The notes under the pieces are model-generated. The model was not told the DNA's origin and made no database searches. It worked only from the letters and a program-made list of their open reading frames with translations. Both the position numbers and the translations under genes were made by a program. Of a stretch of 9,355 nucleotides of DNA, positions 1 through 6,460 are shown piece after piece (within the stretch, counting starts at the first letter, position 1; each line of letters opens with the position of its first letter). Source of the DNA: Dehalococcoides mccartyi (GTDB lineage Bacteria > Chloroflexota > Dehalococcoidia > UBA2979); the NCBI GenBank assembly GCA_945888895.1, contig CAMDAY010000076.1:1-9355 (forward strand), in the 5' to 3' direction.

Positions 1-268
1 GAGGGCGGGGAGACCCGAACGCAAACCAACGACCCGGAGGAGCTGCGACGTTCGTCGGCTCTTCGGCATGTGAAAACGGTAGCAAGCGCTATGCAGCCCC
101 TGTCAAACCTCGCGCGTGGTTGACGGAAGGCCTGCGATCCCGCTCGCAAACCGGGCCGATTAGCACATGCGTGCCGAATCGTCGCGCGCACGGGAGCCCG
201 GCGAGGCGGAAGATGAAGATCCGTGGAACGGTTCACGGTTGCGCGACGTCACCGTAGGGACGCACGAC
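1..268. other. Left-edge region without a supported gene
   Basis: All six frames were considered. A plus-strand frame is open from base 1 to a TGA near 121, but its translation matches no family I recognise and it could be a tail or chance. A TTGACG at 119-124 could be a -35 for the downstream prenyltransferase, but I see no good -10 at the right distance. I call nothing here. Confidence 0.4.
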
Positions 269-275
269 GAGGAGG
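269..275 (+). promoter_or_regulatory. Shine-Dalgarno that sets the start of the prenyltransferase
   Basis: GAGGAGG at 269-275 is followed by a 5-nt spacer and GTG at 281, in frame with the longer open frame beginning at ATG 167. The upstream ATG at 167 has no Shine-Dalgarno-like sequence. The 38 residues it would add are hydrophilic and do not look like the family. This favours GTG 281 as the true start. Confidence 0.7.
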
Positions 276-280
276 CGACG

Positions 281-1054
281 GTGCTGCGAGCGCTCCTGTA
301 CGAGCTGTACGGTCGCCAGCTGGAACGATCGATCCGCCGGGGCGCGCTGCCGCGTCATGTTGGCGTCATCCTGGACGGCAACCGCCGGTACGCGCGGCGG
401 ATGGGCCTGGCGCAGGTCGCCGAGGGCCACCTCCGCGGTGCCGACAAGGTCGAGGAGCTCGTCAGCTGGTGCGACGACCTCGAGATCCCGATCGTGACGC
501 TCTGGGCGCTCTCCACTGACAACATCAACCGCCAGCCCGAGGAGCTCGCGGCGATCTTCGGCATCATCGAGCAGAAGGTGGCGGCCTTCAGCGAGCGGAA
601 CGGCGAACGCCCGACCCGTCGGATCCGCGTTGTCGGGCGCCGGGAGTTGCTGCCGGACAGCACCCGTGCGGCCATCGAGCGCACCGAGGAGGCGACGGCC
701 TCCTCGGGCCCGGGCGAACTGCTGGTCGCCATCGGCTACGGCGGGCGCGAGGAGATCACGGACGCGGTGCGCCATCTGCTCGCCGACCGGGTGCGCAACG
801 GCGATTCGCTTGAAGGCATCGTGCAGGACCTGCACCCGGACGAAATCAGCCGGTACCTCTACGCTCCAGACATCCCTGACCCGGACCTCATCATTCGCAC
901 ATCTGGAGAGCTGCGGCTCTCCGGCTTCCTGCTCTGGCAGAGCGCGTACAGCGAGTACTACTTCTGCGACGTCTTCTGGCCCGCCTTCCGCCGCATCGAC
1001 TTTCTGCGCGCCCTCCGCTCCTACGGCAACCGCGAGCGCCGTCGCGGTCGCTAG
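281..1054 (+). CDS. uppS: Cis-prenyl (Z-isoprenyl) diphosphate synthase, UppS family
   Basis: Cytosolic enzyme that condenses isopentenyl diphosphate onto an allylic primer to make a cis-polyprenyl diphosphate, the precursor of the lipid carrier for cell-wall glycans. With the GTG 281 start it has 257 residues, normal for the family. Visible motifs are HVGVILDGNRRYAR (26-39, with the catalytic Asp of the DGN motif), the helix and loop around WALSTDN (75-81), and the C-terminal signature IIRTSGELRLSGFLLWQSAY (204-223) followed by FWPAF. The N-terminal LYELY...LPRH layout and the SGFLLWQSAYSE wording resemble mycobacterial Rv1086 (short-chain Z,E-farnesyl diphosphate synthase). However, the position said to limit chain length there (Leu) is Ala here (A76), as in E. 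coli UppS, so product length is uncertain. The gene appears monocistronic and ends before a hairpin. The family call is firm. The symbol is by family and does not imply a C55 product. Confidence 0.93.
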   Translation: MLRALLYELYGRQLERSIRRGALPRHVGVILDGNRRYARRMGLAQVAEGHLRGADKVEELVSWCDDLEIPIVTLWALSTDNINRQPEELAAIFGIIEQKVAAFSERNGERPTRRIRVVGRRELLPDSTRAAIERTEEATASSGPGELLVAIGYGGREEITDAVRHLLADRVRNGDSLEGIVQDLHPDEISRYLYAPDIPDPDLIIRTSGELRLSGFLLWQSAYSEYYFCDVFWPAFRRIDFLRALRSYGNRERRRGR

Positions 1055-1060
1055 CGCCGC

Positions 1061-1100
1061 CGGAGGCGTCGCGGCGGGGTTCGGTCGCCGCGACGCTCCG
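1061..1100 (+). terminator. Strong hairpin after the prenyltransferase
   Basis: An 11-bp perfect stem (1066-1076 with 1086-1096) has a 9-nt loop. It is extended by CGGA (1061-1064) pairing with TCCG (1097-1100) across a single bulged G. It begins 7 nt after the TAG at 1052-1054. No T-tract follows, so if it terminates it is the GC-hairpin type common in high-GC genomes. Confidence 0.65.
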
Positions 1101-1289
1101 ATGTGGCGGACGGCGCCATGCCCCCCGGCATCGCCGCCCCGGGCATCGCCTGCACCTCGACCCTGCTCTCGAGGCTGGCCCCCACAATCGTGGACTTGCT
1201 CCGGCGGAGCGGTGTTGGGCGATCGCGGGTGGCGGCGCTCGCGGGGGGTGGTGGGGGAGTGCCCCCGCTGAGGCCGCGCCCCTCGCGAC
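1101..1289. other. GC-rich intergenic spacer between uppS and phoU
   Basis: I see no convincing coding region; the short open frame 1103-1294 has Ala/Pro/Arg-rich composition typical of GC-rich noise and no ribosome site. The stretch contains a near-duplicate CCCGG-CATCGCC segment around 1125-1150. It also holds G-runs that can fold with CCCCCGC at 1262-1268 (GCGGGGG 1241-1247, or GGGGG 1253-1257 with CCCCC 1262-1266). That hairpin sits just upstream of the phoU promoter and may insulate it. Confidence 0.4.
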
Positions 1290-1322
1290 GTTAACGCGCT
1301 GCTAACTCCGCGGCGGGATGAT
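1290..1322 (+). promoter_or_regulatory. Putative Pho-type promoter of phoU
   Basis: GTTAAC (1290-1295) and GCTAAC (1301-1306) form a direct repeat with 11-nt period, the geometry of PhoP/PhoB binding sites, which often replace a -35 box. GATGAT (1317-1322) begins 10 nt after the repeat and could be the -10. The distance from GTTAAC to this hexamer is 27 nt, identical to the arrangement before pstS. A start near 1329 would give a leader of about 36 nt to the ATG at 1365. Seen by eye, not modelled. Confidence 0.45.
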
Positions 1323-1351
1323 ACCCGGATGATCGATCGTTTCGATCGTCT

Positions 1352-1358
1352 GAAAGGG
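1352..1358 (+). promoter_or_regulatory. Ribosome binding site that selects ATG 1365 for phoU
   Basis: GAAAGGG at 1352-1358 lies 6 nt before ATG 1365. The same GAAAGGG, with a 5-nt spacer, precedes pstS. The alternative ATG at 1329 lacks a comparable site and probably lies at or near the transcription start. Confidence 0.6.
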
Positions 1359-1364
1359 TTGCCG

Positions 1365-2030
1365 ATGCCGCGCGAACAATTTCAACGCGGGCTCCTGTCA
1401 CTCGAGGATGGAGTTCTGGAGTTGGGATCCATGGTCGATCGCCAGATCGACCGCGCGATGGAAGCCCTGATCAACCGTGATCTGCCCCTTGCCGAAGCGA
1501 TCATCCGTGACGACGGCGAGGTGAATCGCACTCGCTTTCATCTCGACAACGTGTGCCTCTCGCTGCTGGCTCAGCAGGCACCGCTGGCCAGCGATTTGCG
1601 GTTCATTGTCGCCGTGCTCTCCATGGTGTCTGACCTCGAACGGATGGGCGACCACGCCGAGGGCATCGCGCGCATCGTCCTGCTCATGCAGGATGAACCG
1701 CTGGTGAAGCCGCTGGTCGACATCCCGGAGATGGCCACTCACGCTCGAGGGATGATGCGCGATGCGCTGGACGCACTCGTCGATCGGGACATCGAAGCGG
1801 CGTATGCAGTCGGTCACTTGGACGACGCCGTCGACGCGCTGTACGAGCGGGTCTATCGAGATCTGATCGAGATCATGACTCAGGATCCCAGCACCGTGGA
1901 GCCGTGCACTCACCTGCTGTGGACCGCGCACAACCTGGAGCGGATCGCCGATCGGGCCACGAACATCGCGGAGCGGGTCGTCTTCACCGTGACGGGCATG
2001 CTCCCGCAGATGGATGTCTCGCGGTACTAG
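1365..2030 (+). CDS. phoU: Phosphate signalling/transport regulator PhoU
   Basis: Cytosolic protein that couples the Pst transporter to the PhoR-type sensor kinase, damping Pho regulon expression when phosphate is sufficient. From ATG 1365 the product has 221 residues, the usual PhoU size. It shows the expected duplicated helical-bundle layout: the metal-binding E/DxxxD signature occurs as DLERMGDHAEGIA (90-102) and again as NLERIADRATNIAE (190-203), exactly 100 residues apart. The N-terminus MPREQF...LSLEDGVLELGSMVD is typical of the family and supports this start over the in-frame ATG at 1329 (12 residues longer). Unusually, phoU is not the last gene of the pst operon here. It stands alone on the opposite strand, convergent with pstB. 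Its own promoter seems to carry the same Pho-like repeat as pstS, which would keep the two in step. Confidence 0.93.
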   Translation: MPREQFQRGLLSLEDGVLELGSMVDRQIDRAMEALINRDLPLAEAIIRDDGEVNRTRFHLDNVCLSLLAQQAPLASDLRFIVAVLSMVSDLERMGDHAEGIARIVLLMQDEPLVKPLVDIPEMATHARGMMRDALDALVDRDIEAAYAVGHLDDAVDALYERVYRDLIEIMTQDPSTVEPCTHLLWTAHNLERIADRATNIAERVVFTVTGMLPQMDVSRY

Positions 2031-2108
2031 GGCCCCACGCGGTTCTCATCTGGCAGAGCAATGGTCGAGGATCCGTGCGAGAGCTCGGGAATCCTCGGCG
2101 CCCGGCCC

Positions 2109-2147
2109 GCCCCCTCCCCCACCCGTTCACTGGTGTGGGGAGGGGGC
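2109..2147. terminator. Hairpin between convergent phoU and pstB
   Basis: GCCCCCT (2109-2115) plus CCCCAC (2117-2122) pair with GTGGGG (2135-2140) plus AGGGGGC (2141-2147), with C2116 bulged: about 13 base pairs around a 12-nt loop. It lies in the 130-bp gap between the two converging stop codons, so it can serve as a bidirectional terminator. No clear T-tract is present on either side. Confidence 0.65.
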
Positions 2148-2160
2148 AGGTCGTTGCGCG

Positions 2161-3054
2161 CTAGCCGAAGCGGCCGGTGATGTAGTCCTCGGTGCGCTTG
2201 TCCTGGGGGTTCGTGAAGATCTGCTCGGTGGGGGCGTACTCGACCAGCCGCCCGATCAGGTCGGACTCCGCGAGGAGGAACGCCGTGTGCTCGGACACGC
2301 GCGCCGCCTGCTGCATGTTGTGTGTCACGATGACGATCGTGAAGTCCTTCGCCAGCGTCCGCATCAGGTCTTCGACCTTCAGCGTCGCGATCGGGTCGAG
2401 GGCGGAGCACGGTTCATCCATCAGGATGACGTCAGGGCTCGTGGCGATCGCCCGCGCGATGCAGAGACGCTGCTGCTGCCCGCCGGAGAGGGCCAGGCCG
2501 GACTTCTTCTTCAGATCGTCCTTCACTTCGTCCCAGAGTGCCGCCTGCTTCAACGAACGCTCGACGAGCTCGTCCATGTTTCCGCGGTAGCCGTTGATCC
2601 GGGCGCCGAACGCGACGTTCTCGTAGATCGACTTCGGGAACGGGTTGGGCTTCTGGAACACCATGCCTACGGAGCGGCGCACCTCGACGGGGTCGACTCG
2701 CTTGTCGTAGACGTTCACACCGCCGATCACAATCTCACCCTCGACGCGGACGCCGGGGATGAGTTCGTTCATGCGGTTGATCGAGCGCAGGAGCGTGCTC
2801 TTGCCGCACCCCGAAGGGCCGATGAGCGCGGTGACCTGCTTGGCGGGGATCGTGAGGCTCATTCCCGTGATCGCCTGTTTGCGCCCGTAGAACACGGAGA
2901 GGTCACGAACGTCGATCGCAGGATCCGCGATCTGTTCGTTGTAGGAGCCACTGGCGGGGCTCGTCGCAAGAGTTGCGGCGGTGGCCGCCCGAGGTGCCTC
3001 GGGCTGTGTGCTCGCCTCGGAGACGTCAGTTGTCATCGGCTTCTCAGTCACCAT
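2161..3054 (-). CDS. pstB: Phosphate ABC transporter ATP-binding protein PstB
   Basis: Cytoplasmic ATPase that energises high-affinity phosphate import with PstA and PstC. With the chosen start it has 297 residues. Motifs in order: Walker A GPSGCGKST (79-87), Q-loop FQKPNPFP (133-140), signature LSGGQQQR (189-196), Walker B VILMDEP (209-215), D-loop SALD (217-220), H-switch His245, and the classic PstB ending YITGRFG. I start at ATG 3054 because GGAG lies 8 nt upstream. The longest open frame (from 3111) would overlap pstA by 41 nt. Another ATG at 3036 is possible. The first ~45 residues, rich in Ala, Thr and Pro, are an extension beyond the usual ~250-residue PstB and probably disordered. 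It is the last gene of the operon, 16 nt after pstA, and ends before a hairpin. Confidence 0.95.
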   Translation of the reverse strand: MVTEKPMTTDVSEASTQPEAPRAATAATLATSPASGSYNEQIADPAIDVRDLSVFYGRKQAITGMSLTIPAKQVTALIGPSGCGKSTLLRSINRMNELIPGVRVEGEIVIGGVNVYDKRVDPVEVRRSVGMVFQKPNPFPKSIYENVAFGARINGYRGNMDELVERSLKQAALWDEVKDDLKKKSGLALSGGQQQRLCIARAIATSPDVILMDEPCSALDPIATLKVEDLMRTLAKDFTIVIVTHNMQQAARVSEHTAFLLAESDLIGRLVEYAPTEQIFTNPQDKRTEDYITGRFG

Positions 3055-3070
3055 GTCGATATCTCCGTTC

Positions 3071-3970
3071 TTACCCGGCACGGCGGCGCACTGCGCGGTT
3101 GCGCAGGACAATCGCCAACGAGTTCATGAGCAGCAGCACTGCAAGCAAGATGACGATCGCGGCCGCTGCGAGTGCGTGAAACTCAGTCTGCGGCTTGGAG
3201 GTCCAGTTGAAGATCTGAATCGGCAGGACCGTGAATCGGTCCAGCGGGCTGTTGGGCACGAACGGCACGAACGTCAGCGCGCCAATCGTGATCAACGGCG
3301 CAGTCTCGCCGATCGCACGCGATGCCGCGAGGATGTTGCCGGTGAGGATGCCCGGGAGCGCGTGCGGCAGGACGTGGTGCCAGATCGTCTGCCACTTCGT
3401 CGCCCCCACGCCGTACGAGGCATCGCGTACCCCAGACGGCACCGCGCGCAGCGCTTCCTGCGTGGCCACGACGATGATCGGCAGTACCAGGAGCGCCATC
3501 GTGAACGATCCGGCCAGCACGCTTCGCCCCAGCTCGAGGAACCGCACGAACACCGTCAGGCCCAGCAGGCCGTAGACAATGGAGGGCACTCCCGCGAGGT
3601 TCGAGATGTTGATCTGGATGAACGACGTGATCCAGTGATCAGGTGCGTACTCTTCCAGATAGAGCGCCGCCATTACTCCCAGCGGCAGCGCCACCAGGAT
3701 GGTGAAGAACATCATGTACGCCGTGCCGGCGACGGCTGCCTTCACTCCTGCGTTCGCCGCGAATCGAGAGTCGAAGCTCGTGAAGAACTGGGCGTCGATC
3801 CACGGGAGTCCGCGAATCAGGATATCCACGACCAGGATGGCGAGCACGCCCAGCCCGATCAGGATACTGGCCACGCCCATGACCATCAGGATGTTGCCCT
3901 GTTTCTTGCGGTAACTCAGGCGCTGGTCGAACAGGTCGGCTCCGGGCAGCGGGCGAACGTCGACGGCCAT
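3071..3970 (-). CDS. pstA: Phosphate ABC transporter permease PstA
   Basis: Inner-membrane permease subunit, partner of PstC in the phosphate channel. It has 299 residues, normal length. A first membrane helix lies at about 26-52, then a short extracytoplasmic loop, then the five-helix binding-protein-dependent transport core from about residue 78 to 290. The coupling (EAA) loop that docks on PstB is EALRAVPSGVRDASYGVGAT (172-191) running on to HHVLPHALPG. AGVPSIVYG (126-134) and SRAIGETAP (217-225) are the conserved PstA/PstC signatures. The start ATG overlaps the pstC stop by one base (TAATG), which implies translational coupling. A purine-rich GAGAGG lies about 10 nt upstream. The C-terminus is Arg-rich and cytoplasmic by the positive-inside rule. 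Confidence 0.95.
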   Translation of the reverse strand: MAVDVRPLPGADLFDQRLSYRKKQGNILMVMGVASILIGLGVLAILVVDILIRGLPWIDAQFFTSFDSRFAANAGVKAAVAGTAYMMFFTILVALPLGVMAALYLEEYAPDHWITSFIQINISNLAGVPSIVYGLLGLTVFVRFLELGRSVLAGSFTMALLVLPIIVVATQEALRAVPSGVRDASYGVGATKWQTIWHHVLPHALPGILTGNILAASRAIGETAPLITIGALTFVPFVPNSPLDRFTVLPIQIFNWTSKPQTEFHALAAAAIVILLAVLLLMNSLAIVLRNRAVRRRAG

Positions 3971-4899
3971 TAGTCGTACACCTCTCGGAAGTGCCTCACG
4001 ACCCAGTGGCTGAGGACGTTCATCAACAGCGTCAGCACGAACAGCATGCTGCCCACCGCGAAGATGGTGAGGTAGGCCAGCGAGCCGTACGGCGTATCAC
4101 CCAGCGACACCTGGACGATGTACGCAGTCATCGTCTCGACAGGGACACGCACGTCGAGCGTGAGCGTCGGATTCTGACCTGCGGCAATCGCCACCACCAT
4201 TGTCTCCCCCACCGCACGCGAGAGCGCGAGGATGATCGATGCGATCACGCCGGAGATGGCCGCGGGGAAGACGACGCGTGTGGCCACCTCGAAGCGGGTC
4301 GCGCCCATCGCGTATCCGCCCTCGCGAAGGCCGGAGGGAACGGACGACATCGCGTCCTCGCTGAGGGATGCCACCAGCGGCAGGATCATGATCCCCATCA
4401 CCAGGCCAGCGGAGAGCGAGTTGAAGGTACTGAGGCCCGGGATGAAGCCCTGCAGGAACGGCGTCACGACCACGAGCGCGAAGAAGCCGTAGACGACGGT
4501 CGGGACACCGGCCAGCACCTCGAGCGCGGGCTTGAGGGCGCCACGCAGCCGCGGACTCGCAAACTCGCTGAGGTACGTCGCCGCAAGGAGGCCCAGCGGG
4601 ACGGCGATCATCAGCGCAATGAAGGAGGTCAGGAAGGTCGCGGATACCAGCGGCCAGATGCCGAACTTCTGGATCGAGAAGAGCGGCGTCCACTCGGTCT
4701 CGGTGAAGAACCGCAGGATCGACACTTGCTGGAAGAAGTGCAGCGTCTCGCCGGCGAGCGAGAAGATGATGCCGAATGTGGCAAGAATGCCGCTGGCGGC
4801 GGCGGCGAAGAGCACGCTTTGAATGGTGCGTTCGCGGAGCAACCGCATGCGGTCCTGCCGCAGGAGGTCGCGTGGTGGGTAATCACGACGTGACTGCAC
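3970..4899 (-). CDS. pstC: Phosphate ABC transporter permease PstC
   Basis: Inner-membrane permease subunit pairing with PstA. It has 309 residues, normal for PstC. A charged cytoplasmic N-terminus precedes helix 1 (about 27-50), then a periplasm-side loop with the aromatic-rich ETEWTPLFSIQKFGIWPL stretch (67-84) typical of PstC, then the transport core. Conserved pieces are AGVPTVVYGFFAL (130-142), the EAA loop EDAMSSVPSGLREGGYAMGA (181-200) and SRAVGETMVVAIAAG (227-241). The start is taken as GTG 4899, with AAGG five to six nt upstream. An in-frame ATG at 4848, with CAGGA before it, would shorten the protein by 17 residues and cannot be excluded. It is separated from pstS by 142 nt containing a large hairpin, so it is likely expressed below pstS. 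Confidence 0.94.
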   Translation of the reverse strand: MQSRRDYPPRDLLRQDRMRLLRERTIQSVLFAAAASGILATFGIIFSLAGETLHFFQQVSILRFFTETEWTPLFSIQKFGIWPLVSATFLTSFIALMIAVPLGLLAATYLSEFASPRLRGALKPALEVLAGVPTVVYGFFALVVVTPFLQGFIPGLSTFNSLSAGLVMGIMILPLVASLSEDAMSSVPSGLREGGYAMGATRFEVATRVVFPAAISGVIASIILALSRAVGETMVVAIAAGQNPTLTLDVRVPVETMTAYIVQVSLGDTPYGSLAYLTIFAVGSMLFVLTLLMNVLSHWVVRHFREVYD

Positions 4900-4989
4900 G
4901 GGCGCCTTCGTTCGAATCGAACTATGGAGGTGGAGCTGGGGGAACTGCTCGAGATTGTATTGCTCGTCCCAGCCCCGTGACTGGCAAGC

Positions 4990-5029
4990 GGGCAGGGGCG
5001 CCTCACCGCGAAGTGAAGCGCCCCTGCCC
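4990..5029 (-). terminator. Intercistronic hairpin between pstS and pstC
   Basis: GGGCAGGGGCGC (4990-5001) pairs perfectly with GCGCCCCTGCCC (5018-5029), a 12-bp stem. After one C/A mismatch, TCAC (5003-5006) pairs with GTGA (5013-5016) around a CGCGAA loop. On the minus strand it begins 12 nt after the pstS stop. There is no T-tract, so it probably acts as a partial terminator or a 3' stabiliser giving more PstS than permease. This role is inferred from other pst operons. Confidence 0.7.
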
Positions 5030-5041
5030 CTGCATCAACGC

Positions 5042-6190
5042 TTAGTTGTAGCGGTCCAGCGTCGCGCCGACCTCAGCACCCTTCGGGAAGAGCGTGCCGA
5101 CGGTGCCGGTGGCGAATCGCTTCGCGATGGCGGTGTAGGTCTTGTCCTCAAGGGCGATGTAGCCCACCTCGCGCGTCTGGACGAGCGGGGTGAACGACTT
5201 GCTGAGGTAGAACTCGACGAACGCCTTCACCGCAGGATTCGCCGCCTCGCTCTTCTTCACGTAGATGAAGATCGGGCGGCTGAGCGGCTGGTAGGAACCG
5301 TTCTTCACGGTCTCGATCGACGGCTCGATGCACTTGCCGTCGCCCTTGTCGTCGACCTTCGCGAGTTGCAGCTTGGCCTTGTTCTCGGTGTAGTAGGCAA
5401 GGCCGAAGTAGCCGAGCGCGTTCGTGTCGCCGGAGACGCCCTGCACGAGCACGTTGTCGTCTTCGGACGCCTGGAAGTCGCCGCGGCTGGCCTTTTCCTT
5501 GCCGTTGATGGCCTGGGTGAAGTAGTCGAACGTACCGGAGTCGGTACCGGGGCCGTAGAGCTTGATGGGCTGGTCAGGGAAGGACGGGCGGATCTGGTTC
5601 CACCGCGTGATCTTGCCTTGGGCCTCGGGCTCCCACAGCTTCTTGAGCTCGGCCTTGGTCATGCACGCAGCCCAGGTGTTCTTCGGGTTGATGACCACCG
5701 CGAGGCCGTCGAACGCGACGGGCACCTCGATGTACTCGATGCCCTTCGCCTGGCACGCGGCGACCTCGGCCGGGTCGATCGGTCGGGAGGCGTCCTGGAT
5801 CGCCGTCTCACCGGCGCAGAACTTCTTGAAGCCGCCGCCCGTGCCGGAGACGCCGACGCTGATGCGGACGTCCTTCGCGTGCTTGCGGAACTCCTCAGCA
5901 GCGGCGGCCGTGACCGGGTACACCGTGCTGGAGCCGTCGATGATGATGTCGCCCTTGAGCTTGGCGAGGTCGGCCTTGTTGGCCGGCTCAACAGGCTTGC
6001 CGGCCGCCGCCGCCGCCGGAGTGGCGGTGGCCTTAGCGGCAGCGGGCGTGCCGGTGCCGGTTCCGGCAGCAGAAGTGCTGGCGGGGGTAGCGGTGCTGCC
6101 GCCGCAGGCGACCGTGAGGGTGGCAGCGAGGACGACGGTGAGCCCGATGCCGAGCTGCTTCGCTCGTCCGAGCCTAGTGAATTGGAACAT
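5042..6190 (-). CDS. pstS: Phosphate-binding lipoprotein PstS
   Basis: Extracytoplasmic phosphate receptor that delivers phosphate to PstCAB; first gene of the operon. It has 382 residues from ATG 6190, with GAAAGGG 5 nt upstream. The open frame continues much further upstream, but that stretch lies antisense to the ars genes and is not coding. A lipoprotein signal peptide (basic KQLG then a hydrophobic core) ends in the lipobox LTVAC with Cys29. An Ala/Thr/Pro/Gly-rich linker (about 32-66) follows, then the binding domain: DGSSTVYP (85-92), SGTGGGFKKF (115-124), DASRPI (133-138) and GTDSGTFDYF (215-224) carry the usual phosphate contacts. Three further cysteines (125, 146, 176) plus Cys287 could form disulfides. 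The length is slightly above typical because of the linker. Expression is probably phosphate-starvation inducible from the promoter at 6237-6269. Confidence 0.95.
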   Translation of the reverse strand: MFQFTRLGRAKQLGIGLTVVLAATLTVACGGSTATPASTSAAGTGTGTPAAAKATATPAAAAAGKPVEPANKADLAKLKGDIIIDGSSTVYPVTAAAAEEFRKHAKDVRISVGVSGTGGGFKKFCAGETAIQDASRPIDPAEVAACQAKGIEYIEVPVAFDGLAVVINPKNTWAACMTKAELKKLWEPEAQGKITRWNQIRPSFPDQPIKLYGPGTDSGTFDYFTQAINGKEKASRGDFQASEDDNVLVQGVSGDTNALGYFGLAYYTENKAKLQLAKVDDKGDGKCIEPSIETVKNGSYQPLSRPIFIYVKKSEAANPAVKAFVEFYLSKSFTPLVQTREVGYIALEDKTYTAIAKRFATGTVGTLFPKGAEVGATLDRYN

Positions 6191-6236
6191 GTGAGCCCTT
6201 TCGCTGGGTTTAGTTGGAAGTTCCCTTTGCAAGTGA

Positions 6237-6269
6237 ATTATCCGGAGCCGGTGTAATGGCCTCGTTAAC
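6237..6269 (-). promoter_or_regulatory. Putative Pho-type promoter of the pst operon
   Basis: Read on the minus strand, GTTAAC (6269-6264) is followed by ATTACA (6257-6252) and GATAAT (6242-6237), a good -10. GTTAAC to the -10 is 27 nt, the same as before phoU. The repeats occupy the -35 region, as in Pho-activated promoters. A further TTCAC lies two helical turns upstream (6289-6285) and another just downstream of the -10 (6237-6233). The predicted leader is about 40 nt. Which regulator binds is inferred; no pho regulator gene is in view. Confidence 0.5.
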
Positions 6270-6396
6270 GTCGAAACGCTTCCCGTGAATGACGACGAGC
6301 AGGGCTCCCTCGTCCGAGGGCGTCGCTCAATGGCACGCCGCCCGACGACGACGTTCGACACGATCCGACTGCCCGATGTGGCGCCCGCAATCCCGC

Positions 6397-6425
6397 TTGA
6401 CAGTGGTCGCTCCACATCGGAAGAT
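6397..6425 (+). promoter_or_regulatory. Promoter of the arsR-arsM unit
   Basis: A perfect TTGACA (6397-6402) with a 17-nt spacer to GAAGAT (6420-6425, three of six matches including the key A2 and T6) makes a housekeeping-type promoter. The -10 lies inside the palindromic operator, so bound repressor would block it. The predicted transcription start falls near 6432, at the centre of the palindrome. Confidence 0.6.
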
Positions 6426-6453
6426 TCCGATATCGGAGATATCCGATGTGGAG
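6410..6453 (+). promoter_or_regulatory. Tandem/nested palindromic operator, likely ArsR site
   Basis: CTCCACATCGGA (6410-6421) is perfectly repeated in inverse as TCCGATGTGGAG (6442-6453). The palindrome TCCGATATCGGA (6426-6437) sits exactly at its centre. The same bases can be read as two abutting 16-bp sites, ATCGGA-N4-TCCGAT at 6416-6431 and again at 6432-6447. They overlap the -10 and predicted start of the arsR promoter, and the right arm runs into the arsR ribosome site. Autoregulation by the adjacent ArsR is the natural reading. Confidence 0.7.
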
Positions 6454-6460
6454 GTCTGCG

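Noticed and set aside
1334..1348. CGATCG-TTT-CGATCG inverted repeat in the phoU leader
   Set aside because: GATCG-type words are frequent throughout phoU, and a 3-nt loop with self-complementary arms is likely chance.
2014..3129. 371-codon plus-strand open frame opposite pstB
   Set aside because: It is the complement of pstB, whose ATPase motifs are complete; the translation is Arg/Asp/His-rich with no domain.
2981..4893. Two long plus-strand frames opposite pstA and pstC
   Set aside because: They are mirror images of the permease genes; the His/Arg/Gln/Asp-rich composition is typical of antisense reading of membrane helices.
4955..6256. 433-codon plus-strand open frame opposite pstS
   Set aside because: It is the complement of pstS, with low-complexity Leu/Arg/Gly text and no motif or ribosome site.
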